This document shows positions 34,843-46,245 of a DNA stretch of 64,000 nt, one piece after another. The position numbers were made by a program, and so were the translations under genes. The first letter of the stretch is position 1. Each line of letters opens with the position of its first letter. The stretch spans positions 245,023 through 309,022 of the forward strand of contig JAEVLN010000041.1 of the NCBI GenBank assembly GCA_018350325.1, given 5' to 3'. The notes beneath the pieces are model-generated. The model saw nothing but the letters and a program-made list of their open reading frames with translations, made no database searches and had not been told where the DNA came from. Origin of the DNA: Globodera rostochiensis. Its lineage: Eukaryota; Nematoda; Chromadorea; Rhabditida; Heteroderidae.

Positions 34843-35203
34843 TTGGGCAGTGGATCCTTTGGGCAGTGACTTTTTTTGCGTCAGTCAATTAACTTTTATT
34901 TTTATATAAAAAAATTTTTAGTTGGTTTATTATTTTTTAAATAATTAATTTAATATAGTATATAAACTAATTTATTGAGTACTATTGATCTGTGAACTTT
35001 TACATATTATTAACACTTTTTTATAATATTTTTTGTTACTTTGTTTTGTTATTTTCATTTTCCAGTAAAATATGCTAATAAAATGTTACTTTGATGATGT
35101 TGACTGATTCTTAATAATATTGTACTCAAAAAAATTATTTTTTAAAATTATATTTCACTGCCCAAAGGATCACTGCCCAATCGATCCACTGCCCAAAGGA
35201 TAG
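34843..35203. mobile_element. Foldback-like element with tandem-repeat termini
   Basis: The left end carries TTTGGGCAGTGGATCC followed by TTTGGGCAGTGA. The right end carries the inverted ACTGCCCAAAGGATC, ACTGCCCAATCGATCC, ACTGCCCAAAGGAT. The termini are thus inverted repeats made of a short tandem motif (TTTGGGCAGTGATC-like). The interior is AT-rich and non-coding. I could not fix the exact ends or a target duplication. Confidence 0.6.
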
Positions 35204-36355
35204 GGAACCAGGGTTGCGATTCGTACTTGAATGGCAAGTACAGTGCTTGAAAATATGCTTATTTTCAAGAATGTGTGTTTGGCATTGTGTATATTCAAAA
35301 TTTTCAATAGAAACAGTCATTTTTATCAAAAAATGTTCATTTTATTAAATCACGTTTCTATTTTCCAGCATGTCTTCAGTAAAGAGTAAAAATTCATTCA
35401 ATCCCGAATGGGAAAAACTTTACAATTTTGTCAAACGTAGTAGAAGGGGAAATGGCCAATTTACTAGGTATATTTTCCATCAATTTTCTTAACAAATTGT
35501 TAAAATTTCCAAAAAATTATTCACGGCGGCGCCTATCGTCGCCGCCGTACTCTCATAAAATTGGTTGTAATTCCCTTAACAAATTGAGTCAAAATCAAAA
35601 TTTTCTCGGCGGCGCCTATCGGCACCGCCGACCCCCACCTTTTCCCAAAAATTTTTGAAAAATCACGCGCAAAAAATAGATATAAAGAGCACCGATTGTT
35701 GAGCGGAAACAAGAAATTGTTGGAAAAGATTCATTCGGGTGAGAAATACAAGACATTTAAACAAGAATAAAGCATTTTTGTTTTGAAAAATATAAATTTT
35801 GAGTGTACTTGAATTTATAAAATTGGCACGTAATCTGAAAATTCATGCTAATATAACTTTTAATACTGATCAAAAACGATAATTGGGCCAAGGTCGGGGA
35901 GGAACCCTATTTCAAATGGTGGAAGGAAAAATTCCTAAACATATGACCATGACTGTAGAGGTGTAAAATTATATGCACATAAAATCTTGAAATATGCGTA
36001 GAATATGCACCAAAATAAATTTTTTCAAATTCAATATAAAATTCCCCAAAATTCTTCAAATTCATTCAACATTGGTTAAAATTGCTGATGAGACATTTCC
36101 AAATTTTCAAGTGAACGCATTCGATTGTCTGCAAGGGTAGACTTATTCGAGGTTGCTGATCACGAATATGCCATCTATTTCATTATATGAGTTCATCTAA
36201 TCTATGATTTCAACCTCTGATTTTTTGAAAAAAAAAATTTGTTTTCAGTCATAAAAAGTAAATGAATTTATTAAATTGTTCGAATTCGGGTTCGGGGTTT
36301 GGGATTGGTCAAAGATTAGGACCCTCCAAATGAAAGCAAATCCTATAAATCAACG
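35204..36355. other. Transposon-relic region with two GC palindromes
   Basis: A short plus-strand reading frame from an ATG at 35370 (MSSVKSKNSFNPEWEKLYNF) looks like the start of a hAT-type transposase or BED-associated protein but is broken within 100 bp. Two copies of the GC-rich palindrome lie at 35524-35547 and 35607-35630, each beside TTAACAAATT. Nothing else is supported. Confidence 0.4.
35524..35630. repeat. Pair of GC-rich 24-bp near-palindromes
   Basis: Copies at 35524-35547 and 35607-35630. Each is CGGCGGCGCC, then TATC, then an inverted arm GGCACCGCCG or GTCGCCGCCG. Three further copies lie at 1497-1520, 2621-2645 and 23720-23743. All sit in AT-rich DNA next to TTAACAAATT or AAAATTTT, and one lies within the hAT MITE at 2458-2707. 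Confidence 0.8.
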
Positions 36356-36756
36356 GTAGGTACCCCGCGTTTCGGCGCGCACGATTCGGCGCCGAAGTTT
36401 GTAACGTTATAACTTTGTTCAAAGTCAACCAAACCAAACATGCTTGGTGTCATTCGAAAGCATGCAATGAGTAGAAACTTACAAAGGCAAAAGCTAACCG
36501 ATTCGACTTAAATAAAAAAAAGTTATGACTCAGCCGCGCAAAAAAGCACGGAAAATTGAGATTTTTACAGGTTTTAAGCTATAACTTTTTTTTGAAAAGA
36601 CAAATCGGTTAGCTTAAGCTTGATCAAAGGTTCAGCATACTAAGGGCTTTCGAATGATACCAAGAATGTTTGGTTTGGTTGACTTTGAACTAAGTTATAA
36701 CGAAAAACTTGCCGGCGCCGAATCGTTCCGCGCCGAATCGTGGTGCTCCGGTTGGC
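36356..36756. mobile_element. Palindromic MITE with GGCGCCGAATCGT termini
   Basis: About 400 bp. The left arm (CGATTCGGCGCCGAA, then CAAAGTCAACCAAACCAAAC) is the inverted copy of the right arm (GTTTGGTTTGGTTGACTTTG, then GGCGCCGAATCG repeated twice). The inner arms (GCTAACCGATT and AATCGGTTAGC) also pair, so nearly the whole element can fold back. It is non-coding. Confidence 0.75.
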
Positions 36757-36787
36757 AACCATAAATTAATGGAATCGTGTCGACAAA

Positions 36788-37106
36788 TTCGAAAGCTCTT
36801 AGTATGTTGAACCTTTTATCAAGCTTAAGCTAACCGATTTATCTTTTCAAAAAAAAAGTTATAGCTTAAAACGTTTAAAAATTTAATTTTCCGTGCCAAC
36901 TTTTAGTTGTGGTGTCATAATTTTCTTTGTTTAAGTTGAATCGCTTAGCTTTTGCCTTTGTAAGCTTCTACTTATTACAGGCTTTCGAATGATACCAAGC
37001 ATGTTTGGTTTGGTTGACTTTGAACAAAAGTTTTAACGAAAAACTTGTCGGCGCCCAATCGTGCCGCGCCCAAACGTGCGCGCCCAATCGAGGTGTACCG
37101 CTCTGG
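36788..37106. mobile_element. Second, truncated copy of the palindromic MITE
   Basis: Repeats the interior and one arm of the neighbouring element (CTTAGTATGTTGAACCTTT, AAGCTTAAGCTAACCGATTT, GTTTGGTTTGGTTGACTTTG). It ends in diverged terminal motifs GGCGCCCAATCGTG, CGCGCCCAAACGTG and CGCGCCCAATCGAG. The other terminus is missing. Confidence 0.7.
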
Positions 37107-37318
37107 ATAACTTTTTCGCCTCTCTGGCAGGTCACGAGTTATAGTCAAAAACATTTAAACTCTTCGATCCAAATTTTTTCAAAATTCTCCAAACTCCACT
37201 AAATTTGGTAGGGGTAAGAAGGGGGAGCTCTTGTCTACAAATTTGGTCACGAAATACATATAGGTAACCGTTAGCCCGTGTTACAAATTTCTAAAATCGA
37301 AATTCCCTAAGTTTTGAA

Positions 37319-38229
37319 TAGAGTCCGGACCTAAAACCCAAAACCAAAAAATTTTTGGGTTATTTTGTACAAAAAATTGGACCAAAAGTTTTTTGGTTTT
37401 GGGTTTTGGGTCAACTTGGGGTAAAACCCAAAAAAAACCAAAACCCAAAATAAACCCAAAAGTTTTTTGGTTTTGTTTGTTTGGTCCAAGCCCATTTTTG
37501 TACAAAATTTTTGGTCGTCTCTCAGCTATTTTTGTACAAAACTTTTGGGTGTCTTCCAGTTTTATATATTCAAAATTAGAAAACACACCTAAACACCACA
37601 ATTTAAAAATGAAATTCTAACCAGAGCATCCTCAACAGAGCGAATCATAAATTTTTGAATGTTATTTTTTTAAGAGCTCAATTGTTCGGACAAGCAATAT
37701 TTTGTGTAAGACTCGAATTTAATTTTAATTTATACTTTAGGCAAGTTTTGAAGTGACATGACTTCGAATGTTTGGAAAATTGGACTCTATAAAAAGTTGG
37801 AAGGAGGTCAAGAAGCTGAATGCATATTATGCAAAGACAAAAATGAGAAAAAAACCACAATTTCAACCAAAATTGGGCATCAAGTGGCCTGTTGTTTCAT
37901 CTGAAGACCAAACATAAGGGCACCAAATTTTACGAAGATGCGGACAGGTCCCAAAAAAGCGGAAATGATTCTTTTTCTTCAACGTGCACTTCCAATTATC
38001 AATTATAAATATTAATATTATTCGTGGCTTTTGTGATGACTGGTCAAAAAACGCGTTGAATAAAACTTTTATTTAAAATCGTAAATTTAGCCTTTTTGTT
38101 ATGTCTTATTAAAAAACTTTTGGGTTTTGTACAAAATTTTGGGTTTAGCCAACCCAAAAAAAACCAAAACCCAAAATAAACCCAAAAGTTTTGACCAAAT
38201 TTTGTTTGGGTCCAACTTTCCGGTCTCTA
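37319..38229. mobile_element. Non-autonomous hAT element with broken BED finger
   Basis: A perfect 8-bp duplication GTTTTGAA (37311-37318 and 38230-38237) flanks termini TAGAGTCCGG and CCGGTCTCTA. Both ends carry arrays of ACCCAAAA-type motifs (AACCCAAAACC, AATAAACCCAAAAG). Inside, on the plus strand at about 37790-37990, two overlapping frames read AECILCKDKNEKKTTISTK and then, one base shifted, LLFHLKTKHKGTKF. Together they are a BED zinc finger (C-x2-C ... H-x4-H) interrupted by a frameshift. This identifies the element as a decayed hAT transposon; most of the transposase is absent. Confidence 0.8.
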
Positions 38230-38237
38230 GTTTTGAA

Positions 38238-41103
38238 TACTACGAAACTTTAAGATCAATTGTCTTCCGCTGCGCAGCTCGAGACTTCCTCCGCCCTCCG
38301 TCTCGCCCCATTACTTGCTCCGTCTCCGCATGCTCGCTGTTGGCGGGCCCCCAGCGTTATTATATCCGGCTTTTGTTACTTAAAAGTCGTTTTTGGTGTC
38401 CGGACTGGAGGAGGAATCGAACGTGACGTGAACGGGCGACGACAATTATTCCCAATAGTTGATATGTATGAATACATTTAATGTAATTTGTTTAAAAACA
38501 AATAAAGTTCGAGAGTGCCGTACAAAACATATCAATCGACTACTCTCATCGAGAAATGGGAATGGTATCAAATTGGGCAAAATTCGGAGACGAGTTAGAG
38601 GCTGGACTTAGATTCTTGTTTCCCTTCTACGAGTTTAGTACATAAACGTGTTGCGTCTGTGTTTATATCCATATTTCGTAATCTTGCGAGAATTGCCAGC
38701 ATAGTCAGCCCCTCAGGGGAAGGGACGAACGACGCATTTTTTCTGGACACTTTCTGCCCTTTCCCTTTTCTCTGTTCTGCTCGTCCTGTTTTCTTTTTCC
38801 GTCCCTTTTATTTCTCTCCCACCCACCAGCGCCCTCTGCAGCATCTTCCGTCCGACCCGACGACCTCTTACCCTTACCCGTCCCGTCCCGTCCCGTCCTT
38901 ATCATTTCGTTTTTACTTTTTCTCCCTTCTCACAACACCCCCCCCCCCCCCCCTCAAACATTGCCACTTCATCCAACCGGTCGGGCGGGCGGGCCTCCGC
39001 CAATTTATCCATCCACTTGAAATCGCATCACTTTCCCACCCATCCACCATTTTCCGACGAGTCTACACAAAATTGGCCAATCGAAGGTAAAAGATGATTA
39101 GAGTTGAGATCAAAGGGAGTGCGTGGCCAGCCAGCCTCCTTTTCACTATTCCTTTGTCCCCCGGGGGGTAAATTGAATGTGATGGAAAAAGGCCAAAGGC
39201 AAAAAAAAGGGGGGGGAGGAATAAATGCAGCGGCTGGTAGGCGCCTCAGAGCCAATAAATCCCCCGCCGTTCGTTCGTTCGCCCGCCCGTCCCTTTCCAT
39301 CGCAAATATATCCTTCGGCTCCCTCTTACCCTTCTCACATAGTTTTTATGTGTGATTGTTGTTGTTTATTTCGGAGTGGGAGAAAAGAAAGGAAAAGAAA
39401 TAAAGAAAATTGAGAGCGAAAGGGAAACGGGGCCAAAAGTGAAGGGCGAGAGGGAGAGAGTGGCGAGTGTTCGTCTTTTTACTTTGCTCCCCCCCCCCCT
39501 TTTCCCATCCATTTGGCGGGGGCGCCAATCCTTCGCCGGCGGGCCAATATTCCTCCCCCCCCCCCCTTTCTTTCCCCTCCCTTCCCCCCTTTTCTTCCCC
39601 TCTCTTCCTCTCCCCTCTCTGCTCGTCGTTCGTTCGTTTCCCCTCCCCTCGCGTCCCGCTGCCTCCCCCCCCCCCTCCCACCCCCCGCCATACCCATCTC
39701 CCTAAGGGCGCTCCCCTCCTTCCCCCCCCCACTCACATAAAAAATGAGAGCGAATGCACACAAAAAGAAACGAACGAACGACGAAATGAACGAAGCACCC
39801 CCCCCCCCCCCTCCGCCAACCCAACTAACACACCACCAACACAAACGAAACGAAGTAGACTCGACTCCCGTCCCCCCACCCTCCCCACTCGCTTTCTCCA
39901 AACATCTTCCTTCCCTTCAGCCCCCCTCCCTCCCTCACTATCAAATCCCTTCACAAAAAGCCAATCCATTCCCAGCCCCATACACTCGCTCATTCACCCA
40001 TTCTGCCCCCACCCCCCCCCCCCCCCCTCCCGCCTACTTTCCCTCCAAATACATACTCCCCCCCCCCCCCGGGGGCTCCAAACCCACTCCCCCAATCCCA
40101 AACTTTTTGTCTATGGACTGCAGCAAAAAATGAGTAAGCTCGTTCTTTCTTGTATGATGGTTTGTTGCGGATGGACGTGTACAGCGCTGAATTTGCCAAA
40201 AATGGGGATTGGACCATCAGACAGAAAGGAATGGTGCGGCCCTACTAAATCCTGGCAAAACGCCATGTTTCCCACCCATCATCGCATCGCCCTTCTTCCA
40301 CCCTTTTGTCTGTTGAGACCAACCAAACAAACACCAGCCACCACCACCGTTCCGCCTCGCTTCAGTCCAATATTCCAACCTGTACATAGGACACACATCA
40401 TTGCCACTCATTTTTTGGCCTCCCCCTCATCAGAGAATGCAAACGTACACATGTTGTGCGTGTATGTACACAGGTTTCGGTTTATCCTCCCACTAAATCC
40501 CCAATTCCAGCAATCAAAGGACGACAATAATACGATCCTTGGACCTTGAACATTTTTTATATTCTTGATATTTGATGGCACAAATCGGCGGGCCAAGTGC
40601 TGAAAGACATGGGTAGTATGAGACGTTTGTGTGTGTTAATGCCAATAGTCGTGTCATCTACTCTGTTTTTCGGCATTTGCGTCTCGCGATAAAGTGGCTA
40701 GCGTGCATAACTAATTAAATGTTTTGCCAAGCGCGCATTATTTACATAAGTCGCAAATATTTTTCTAATGATTGCGTGTGCCGTCCTTTTCAGTTTTATA
40801 AAGTGCTTGGTTTGTACGCCTAAAGCGGCGCCGGTGATTTGTCGTTTGTGAACACTCCAGATTCATATCACAGCCTGCTTTAGCGTACAAACTTCAAACG
40901 GCACAATGCCTCGGGGACATTTCCTCGACAAAATTTAAAATTTCTAAAATCGGATCCACTACCAAACGGACCAATTCCATGGCACACCCCCCCCCCCGTT
41001 TTCCTTACTGCGCATGCTAATGAGAGAAATGCAACAAATTCCTGTACAAAAAAAGAGGATGATTGAGAGGAGTGATCAATCGCTTCTCCGTCCTCAATCT
41101 TTG
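38238..41103. other. Gene-free, pyrimidine-rich region
   Basis: No supported exon. From about 38730 to 40090 the plus strand is pyrimidine-rich with many C-runs (38938-38954, 39490-39500, 39556-39568, 39668-39676, 39797-39812, 40010-40028, 40059-40071). Long ORFs here are Pro/Ser or Gly/Arg-rich and overlap on both strands. 40560-41103 is ordinary spacer containing the downstream region of dyf-5. Confidence 0.5.
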
Positions 41104-44038
41104 TCAGTTCCGCTGATATTTGGCCGCCCAATTTATCCGTCCGGCGGTGGTTGAGAAGGAATTTGGTTTGATGGAATTGCCCGTCGGTGGTCCGTTCATT
41201 GGCATAATGGAGGAAGACGAATTGTTCAGTAAGTTTGAATTTGCACCGCTATTTTGCTGCTGTTGTTGTTGACGGGCCCCGCCGAACGATGGGACGTAGC
41301 CTATCGGATTGGAATTGGCAGGACAAATGACAAACATCTGCTGCTGGTGTTGGGGGAGGTCGAAAGAATCGACGGCGAAGCCAAGCCCAAAATAAACATT
41401 TACCCCGGGGGGTTGTGTAATGTTAAATCTGAATTTTGAAACGGAAATAAATTCGTGGGTTTTATTCAAAAACAGTGATTTCCTTTCAAAATGATTGGTC
41501 CCGAAACCACGAGATTCCATTAATTCCAAGAGCCTTCCCCTTCGGAGTCCGTGTTCTATCCATTTTATACCGTAGGCGTATTCGAAGCGTGCCTGAACCG
41601 ACGAGCGGACGCCGCCGCCGCCAACGATCGTCGGCTGTGCGACTGTCTTTCGGTTGACCCCCGCCGAAAGACTCGACGGACCGTCGGCTCTCATCCCTTC
41701 AGAACGAGACGGAAGGCGTTCGTTTGCCTCCCCCATAATCCCCACCTGGCATATATCTGGACTTGGACAGGTACAGCTCCTTCGCCGTCGCCTTCTTCCC
41801 GCTGAGATTTCTGTTCGATTTGTCCTTCGATGCTGCTTCGCCTTCGCCTTCGTTCGATGTGCCAACGTGCGGTTGTCGTTTCTGGACAGATTCCCCGGAG
41901 ACCCTAAAGATTAACACGTAAACTTAGGCCTCTTCATCATTATGCACTTGTTTTTTGTTGGGTCCAACAACAGGTCGGCTAGCCCTTCGACCCCCAAAGT
42001 CCCTTTGCTCAGCGACAGATTTCTGTTCCGGTCCGGTCCCCTCAACATCGTCGTCTTCTCTTCCGATTCGGGAATGACGTTGCTTCCATGGCCCGATTGA
42101 GGCTGTTGCTCATTCGCCACTTTCTCCGAATCGGCCAATTCGTCGTCCTCCAATCCCTCAAAGGGATTGTCCATCAATCCCTCGGTCAGCGAATCTTTCG
42201 TCGGCACGACTTTTTGCGTCAGTTTTGCGTTGACTCTCTTCGACAGAATCAGCTTAGAATCGCTTTGAGTTGAGTCCACGCTGTTTTTGCGTGCCGTCGA
42301 CGAGGCCGGTTGGGAAATAACCGGGGCCCCCAACTTTTGTCCGACTTGGAAGTATTTGTGTCTGAGACACTGAAAATGTTGGTTCTCAATTATTCAGTCT
42401 CGCTGAATTTGCTTGGAACATTTGAGGCGGTCGGCCGTTTCTCGGGGTTCCAGGTCAACATGTCGCACATCAGTTGGAGTCCGTAGTCGCCGACAGTGTT
42501 CACAATGCTCTGCAGCTGAACTCCTTGAGATTGGTGGAAGTTGAAGTTCATCTGAGTCGCCAATTTGAATCCTGAAATTATCGAGTCAAATTGGCAATGT
42601 TCATCATAAGTCTTTCTTTACACAGTAAGTAATTCTTCTTACCTTCAGGCCATTCTTCCTAAAATGGGATGATAATGCAATTGAGTCAAATCAAATCTTT
42701 TTGGGTTTCCTATTCCTTCAAACCTTTTGGGGAGTGCCGAGAATGTTGACGATCTTGAAAATTTGGTCCAATTCGGACGTGCCGGGAAACAGCGGCCTTA
42801 GCATGTACAACTATGCACTGAAAAATATTTTTCCGTATTTTTGGAGTCCCACCTCGGCCATAATGCAGCCAAGGGCCCACAGATCGATCGGAGAGTTATA
42901 ACTTGTGGATCGGAGCAGAATCTCGGGGGCACGGTACCTTTGGGGCGAAAAAGTCAATGGCACAAAACATAATGACGACCAACCATCGGGTGGACACGTA
43001 ATCCGTGAAGGGGGGACGTGACCGAATCTCACGAGCCAAGCCGAAGTCGGCGATTTTGACGAGTTCCGTGCCGTTGCACATTATGTTCTATGAGGGAGGT
43101 GCAAAGTCCGTTAATAACAGCCCAAACCTCTGGCTTCATGTCACGGTGGAAAAACCCTGGAATGATTGGATGCCTTGGAACAACCGAAGGACACCAACCG
43201 TTTTTGTGCATGTAGGAAAGTCCCTGGAGCACTTGGTAGATGATGTTCCGGATGGCATTTTCGGGAAAGTAACGGTCCCTGTCGAAGGAATAGGCACGGT
43301 AATTCCATCCGAATTTACACTCCCCCCCTCGCGCACCTATCCTTCATCAGTTCGTACAAATTTTCCTTCATGAATTCGAACACAAAATAAAGGACGTCGT
43401 TCTCCCGGATCACTTCTCGAAGCCGAATGATGTTTGGATGGTTCAGCTTCTTCAACGACTTAACTTCGCGTAAACTCATCGCCTCATCCCACGAAAAGAA
43501 GCGCTTCTTCATTCTGAAATCGTTTTACTCGGAAAGTCCAAAAGGGCCCTAAACAAATAATGTTTGACCTTTTGATCGCCACCACATCACCAGTGTCCAT
43601 TTTGATGGCCAGCGATACTTCCCCAAAAGTTCCATCGCCCACCTTTGTTAGGTGTAATTCGGTATTATCATTGTTTTTTTTTTTTTAAGTATCAATCAAA
43701 TTGTCATGGTCCGGAGCCAGGGATATAAATGCTATCGGAGGGATATAAATGCTATCGGAGTTCAATATCGTTCTGATTTAAAGCAAGTTATGGTGTCGTG
43801 AGGACACATAATTAAAAGGTTGTATGGACTTCGTTCACTGCCCTCTATCGTCTCCGATCAGCCAACTCACCTTTTTGTTTATCCGGTAGCGGTCGGCCAA
43901 CGATTGTGCCGACCCCGCAGGTGCCGTTTTTATCCCGCTGCTGTAGGCCGAGGGAAGTCCGACCAAATTAAGCGGGGCTTGTACAGTCGACAGCACTCCT
44001 CCAAGCGCCGTTGCCGCTGCTTTGGGTGCCGTTGTCAT
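41104..44038 (-). CDS. dyf-5: Ciliary MAK/ICK-type kinase DYF-5
   Basis: DYF-5/MAK kinases restrain cilium length and regulate intraflagellar-transport kinesins in sensory neurons. Exons in phase: 43871-44038, 43569-43642, 43337-43513, 43199-43278, 43128-43156, 42984-43087, 42853-42937, 42724-42810, a 16-nt exon near 42645-42660, 42420-42571, 41948-42369 and 41746-41903. They are followed by C-terminal exon(s) ending at 41104. Motifs are GDGTFGEV, the [20 protein letters not shown] family signature, HRDMKPE (His170-Asp172), DFGLAR (Asp190) and the TDY activation motif (204-206). Further downstream are YVPSF and a C-terminal GRINWAAKY, both also present in MAK/ICK. Start ATG at 44038 gives an extra Ala-rich N-terminus of about 45 residues before the kinase domain. 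The junctions between 41745 and about 41450 are unresolved. Confidence 0.93.
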
Positions 44039-44528
44039 CACCGGAGGGGGCACGACATAAACAAGAAACAGACGACCTTAATTAAGTCTGCGCATTTTGT
44101 CAGCAAACTTTTCTTAGTGATCTGTTCGAAAAATGTGCATCCGTTTAACCGGAGGATGGCGGAAGGAGTTCAGAGGGAAGGGGAAATGCGGTTCGCAGTT
44201 CAACAGCTAACGAAGAACACAACGCCCCCCCCCCCCTCCCCTCCCTTCGCTTCTTCGGATGGTGACCATGGAAACGCTGTCGTCCGTGTCGCCACACCCA
44301 ACTTCCAACCCTAAAGAAATGATGAGTACGACATTTCATTGGCTTTTGCTTTTCTGACCATTCATTTCGCAATTATCAAATGAATGGATGGATGTTGACA
44401 GATCACAACATTTAAAAGGCACAATTGCTATATAAATTAAATAAAGACATTTATTTAAATAGTCACCCCAATGCAAATGTTTTCAAAGTATGGCAAAATA
44501 AACACACACAAAAAGCGTTTCAACCAAC
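44039..44528. other. Spacer between the CDK and dyf-5 genes
   Basis: 490 bp between two same-strand genes. It holds a C-run at 44225-44236 and AG acceptors upstream of the dyf-5 ATG. I see no gene. Confidence 0.45.
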
Positions 44529-45971
44529 TCAAATTCCCACGGCAACTTCGTATAGAGTTGGAATGTCAGCGAGGTGGAAACTCAGATCGCGAAAGAAACG
44601 GTGGGAAATGGCCAATTTTGCGGTAACCCGATCCATTGGGGGATAAATCAGCATCTGGTCAAGCAGGTCGACCCCGTCTTGGTCTAGCGACTTGATGTGA
44701 TCGCGCAGACTTTTGCGTGCCCATTTTGGAAAGTTGCCTCTGAAGTCGCTGAACCGTTCAACTCCTGGCCAATTCTTAGGTGAAAAATCAAAACGATGAC
44801 CTCAATTACGAATATAACAAACATTGTACCTTTGAATTTGGGGTGCCGCGGATTTGAAAGATTCGAAACAATTGGTCGATCTCCGAATCGCCCCTGAACA
44901 ACGGCTCGTTGCCAATGCATTCGGCAAAAATGCACGCCAAGCTCCAAATGTCCACTGCGGTGGAATAGAATTGGGCGCTGAGAAGAATCTCCGGCGCACG
45001 ATACCAAAGAGTGACCACCTCGTGGGTGTAACAGCGACTCGGCAACGAGAAAGAGCTGACCGGGGCATAAACGACGCTTTAAAGTCAGGGGAAAGGGAAC
45101 AACTTGCCGGGCCAAGCCGAAGTCGGCGAGTTTGATGGTCCCGTCATTTTTTACCAATAAATTCTCTAAACAAAATATGTTTTGGGCGACAGTTAAACCA
45201 AACAATTCACGAGGTTTGAGGTCCCTGTGGACAACTCGATGGGTGTGACAGTAAGCGAGGGCCTGAAGCAACTGCCAGACGAAGCTCTAAAAGAAACGTG
45301 AAAAAAAAAACCAATCAATTGGCATAAAACACAAAGTAGCCAGGGGGGGGGGGAAGCTGAAATATTATCCCCTTCAACAGGTCCTGATACGTCTTGGTAA
45401 AGTTTATGGCACATTGAGACCTTAACGTAAGCGATGGGCAGTGGACGAGGGAATATACGTTCAAGCAACATCTTCAAATCTTGATCGATGTATTCGAAAA
45501 TTAAAAACAGACGTTTGCCCTCTGAATGAAATAACTTCGTAAACACCCGCGGAATATCAATTACTGTGTATTTTTACGTCATCCAAACGAACTGAAAGTC
45601 GAAAACGTTTATTATAAAAGATTCAAAAGAAACAAACCGATGTTCGGATGCGTCAACTCCTTGAGCAGACTGACCTCCCGAATGCACGTGCTCGGAACCC
45701 CATCATTTCCACTTAAGCAAAGAACATTATCCGCAACAGAAATTAGTGTCACGGAAGGTCAGGCCATAAAAGGCAGTAAAAATCAAACCAAATCATTTAG
45801 GAAAACGGGCAAAACTCACCCAGTCAGCCGAATTTGCTTCAACGCCTTCACTTCTCCGTTTGTCTTCAGACGCACTTTAAACACGACTCCGTAAGTGCCC
45901 TCCCCAATTTTCTCGGCATCCGCGAAATCATCCGACATTTGAATTTGGTCATCACTGCTCGCGTCACTCAT
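44529..45971 (-). CDS. Cyclin-dependent kinase, CDK1/CDK2 type
   Basis: Eight exons (45820-45971, 45638-45711, 45565-45591, 45421-45521, 45211-45286, 45108-45165, 44830-45055 and 44529-44774) encode 319 residues. GEGTYGVV has the inhibitory Thr26/Tyr27 pair. The cyclin-binding helix is PSTCIRE (57-63) in place of PSTAIRE. HRDLKPQN, DFGLAR, the activation loop [18 protein letters not shown] and [12 protein letters not shown] are intact, so the enzyme should be active as a cell-cycle kinase. I cannot separate a CDK1 from a CDK2 orthologue. The N-terminus has about 15 extra acidic residues and the C-terminus ends LYEVAVGI. Exon 3 is only 27 nt, and the intron 45056-45107 needs a GCAAGT donor. 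Confidence 0.93.
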
Positions 45972-46245
45972 GGTTAATGTCAATTAATTCCTCTACATGT
46001 GTTGGTAACATTTAATTTATGTGATTGTCCATAATATAGAAAAATAATTGAGATTGGCGAATCCATGTAAAGGAATAATAAACTTGTAATTTTTAATGTT
46101 TTATACAAATAAAATATATTATTACATTTACATTAGTGAGGTCACTCTGTGGGAAAAAAGTCCAAATGAATAATAAAATTTGTTAACAGTGTCACCAGTA
46201 GAAGTCATTCGTCAATCATTTGGGAACATGCAGCAAATAAAAGGC

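Noticed and set aside
39467..40549. 360-codon plus-strand ORF
   Set aside because: Pro/Ser/Thr low complexity from C-rich DNA, overlapped by Gly/Arg ORFs on the other strand. No splice sites or domain.
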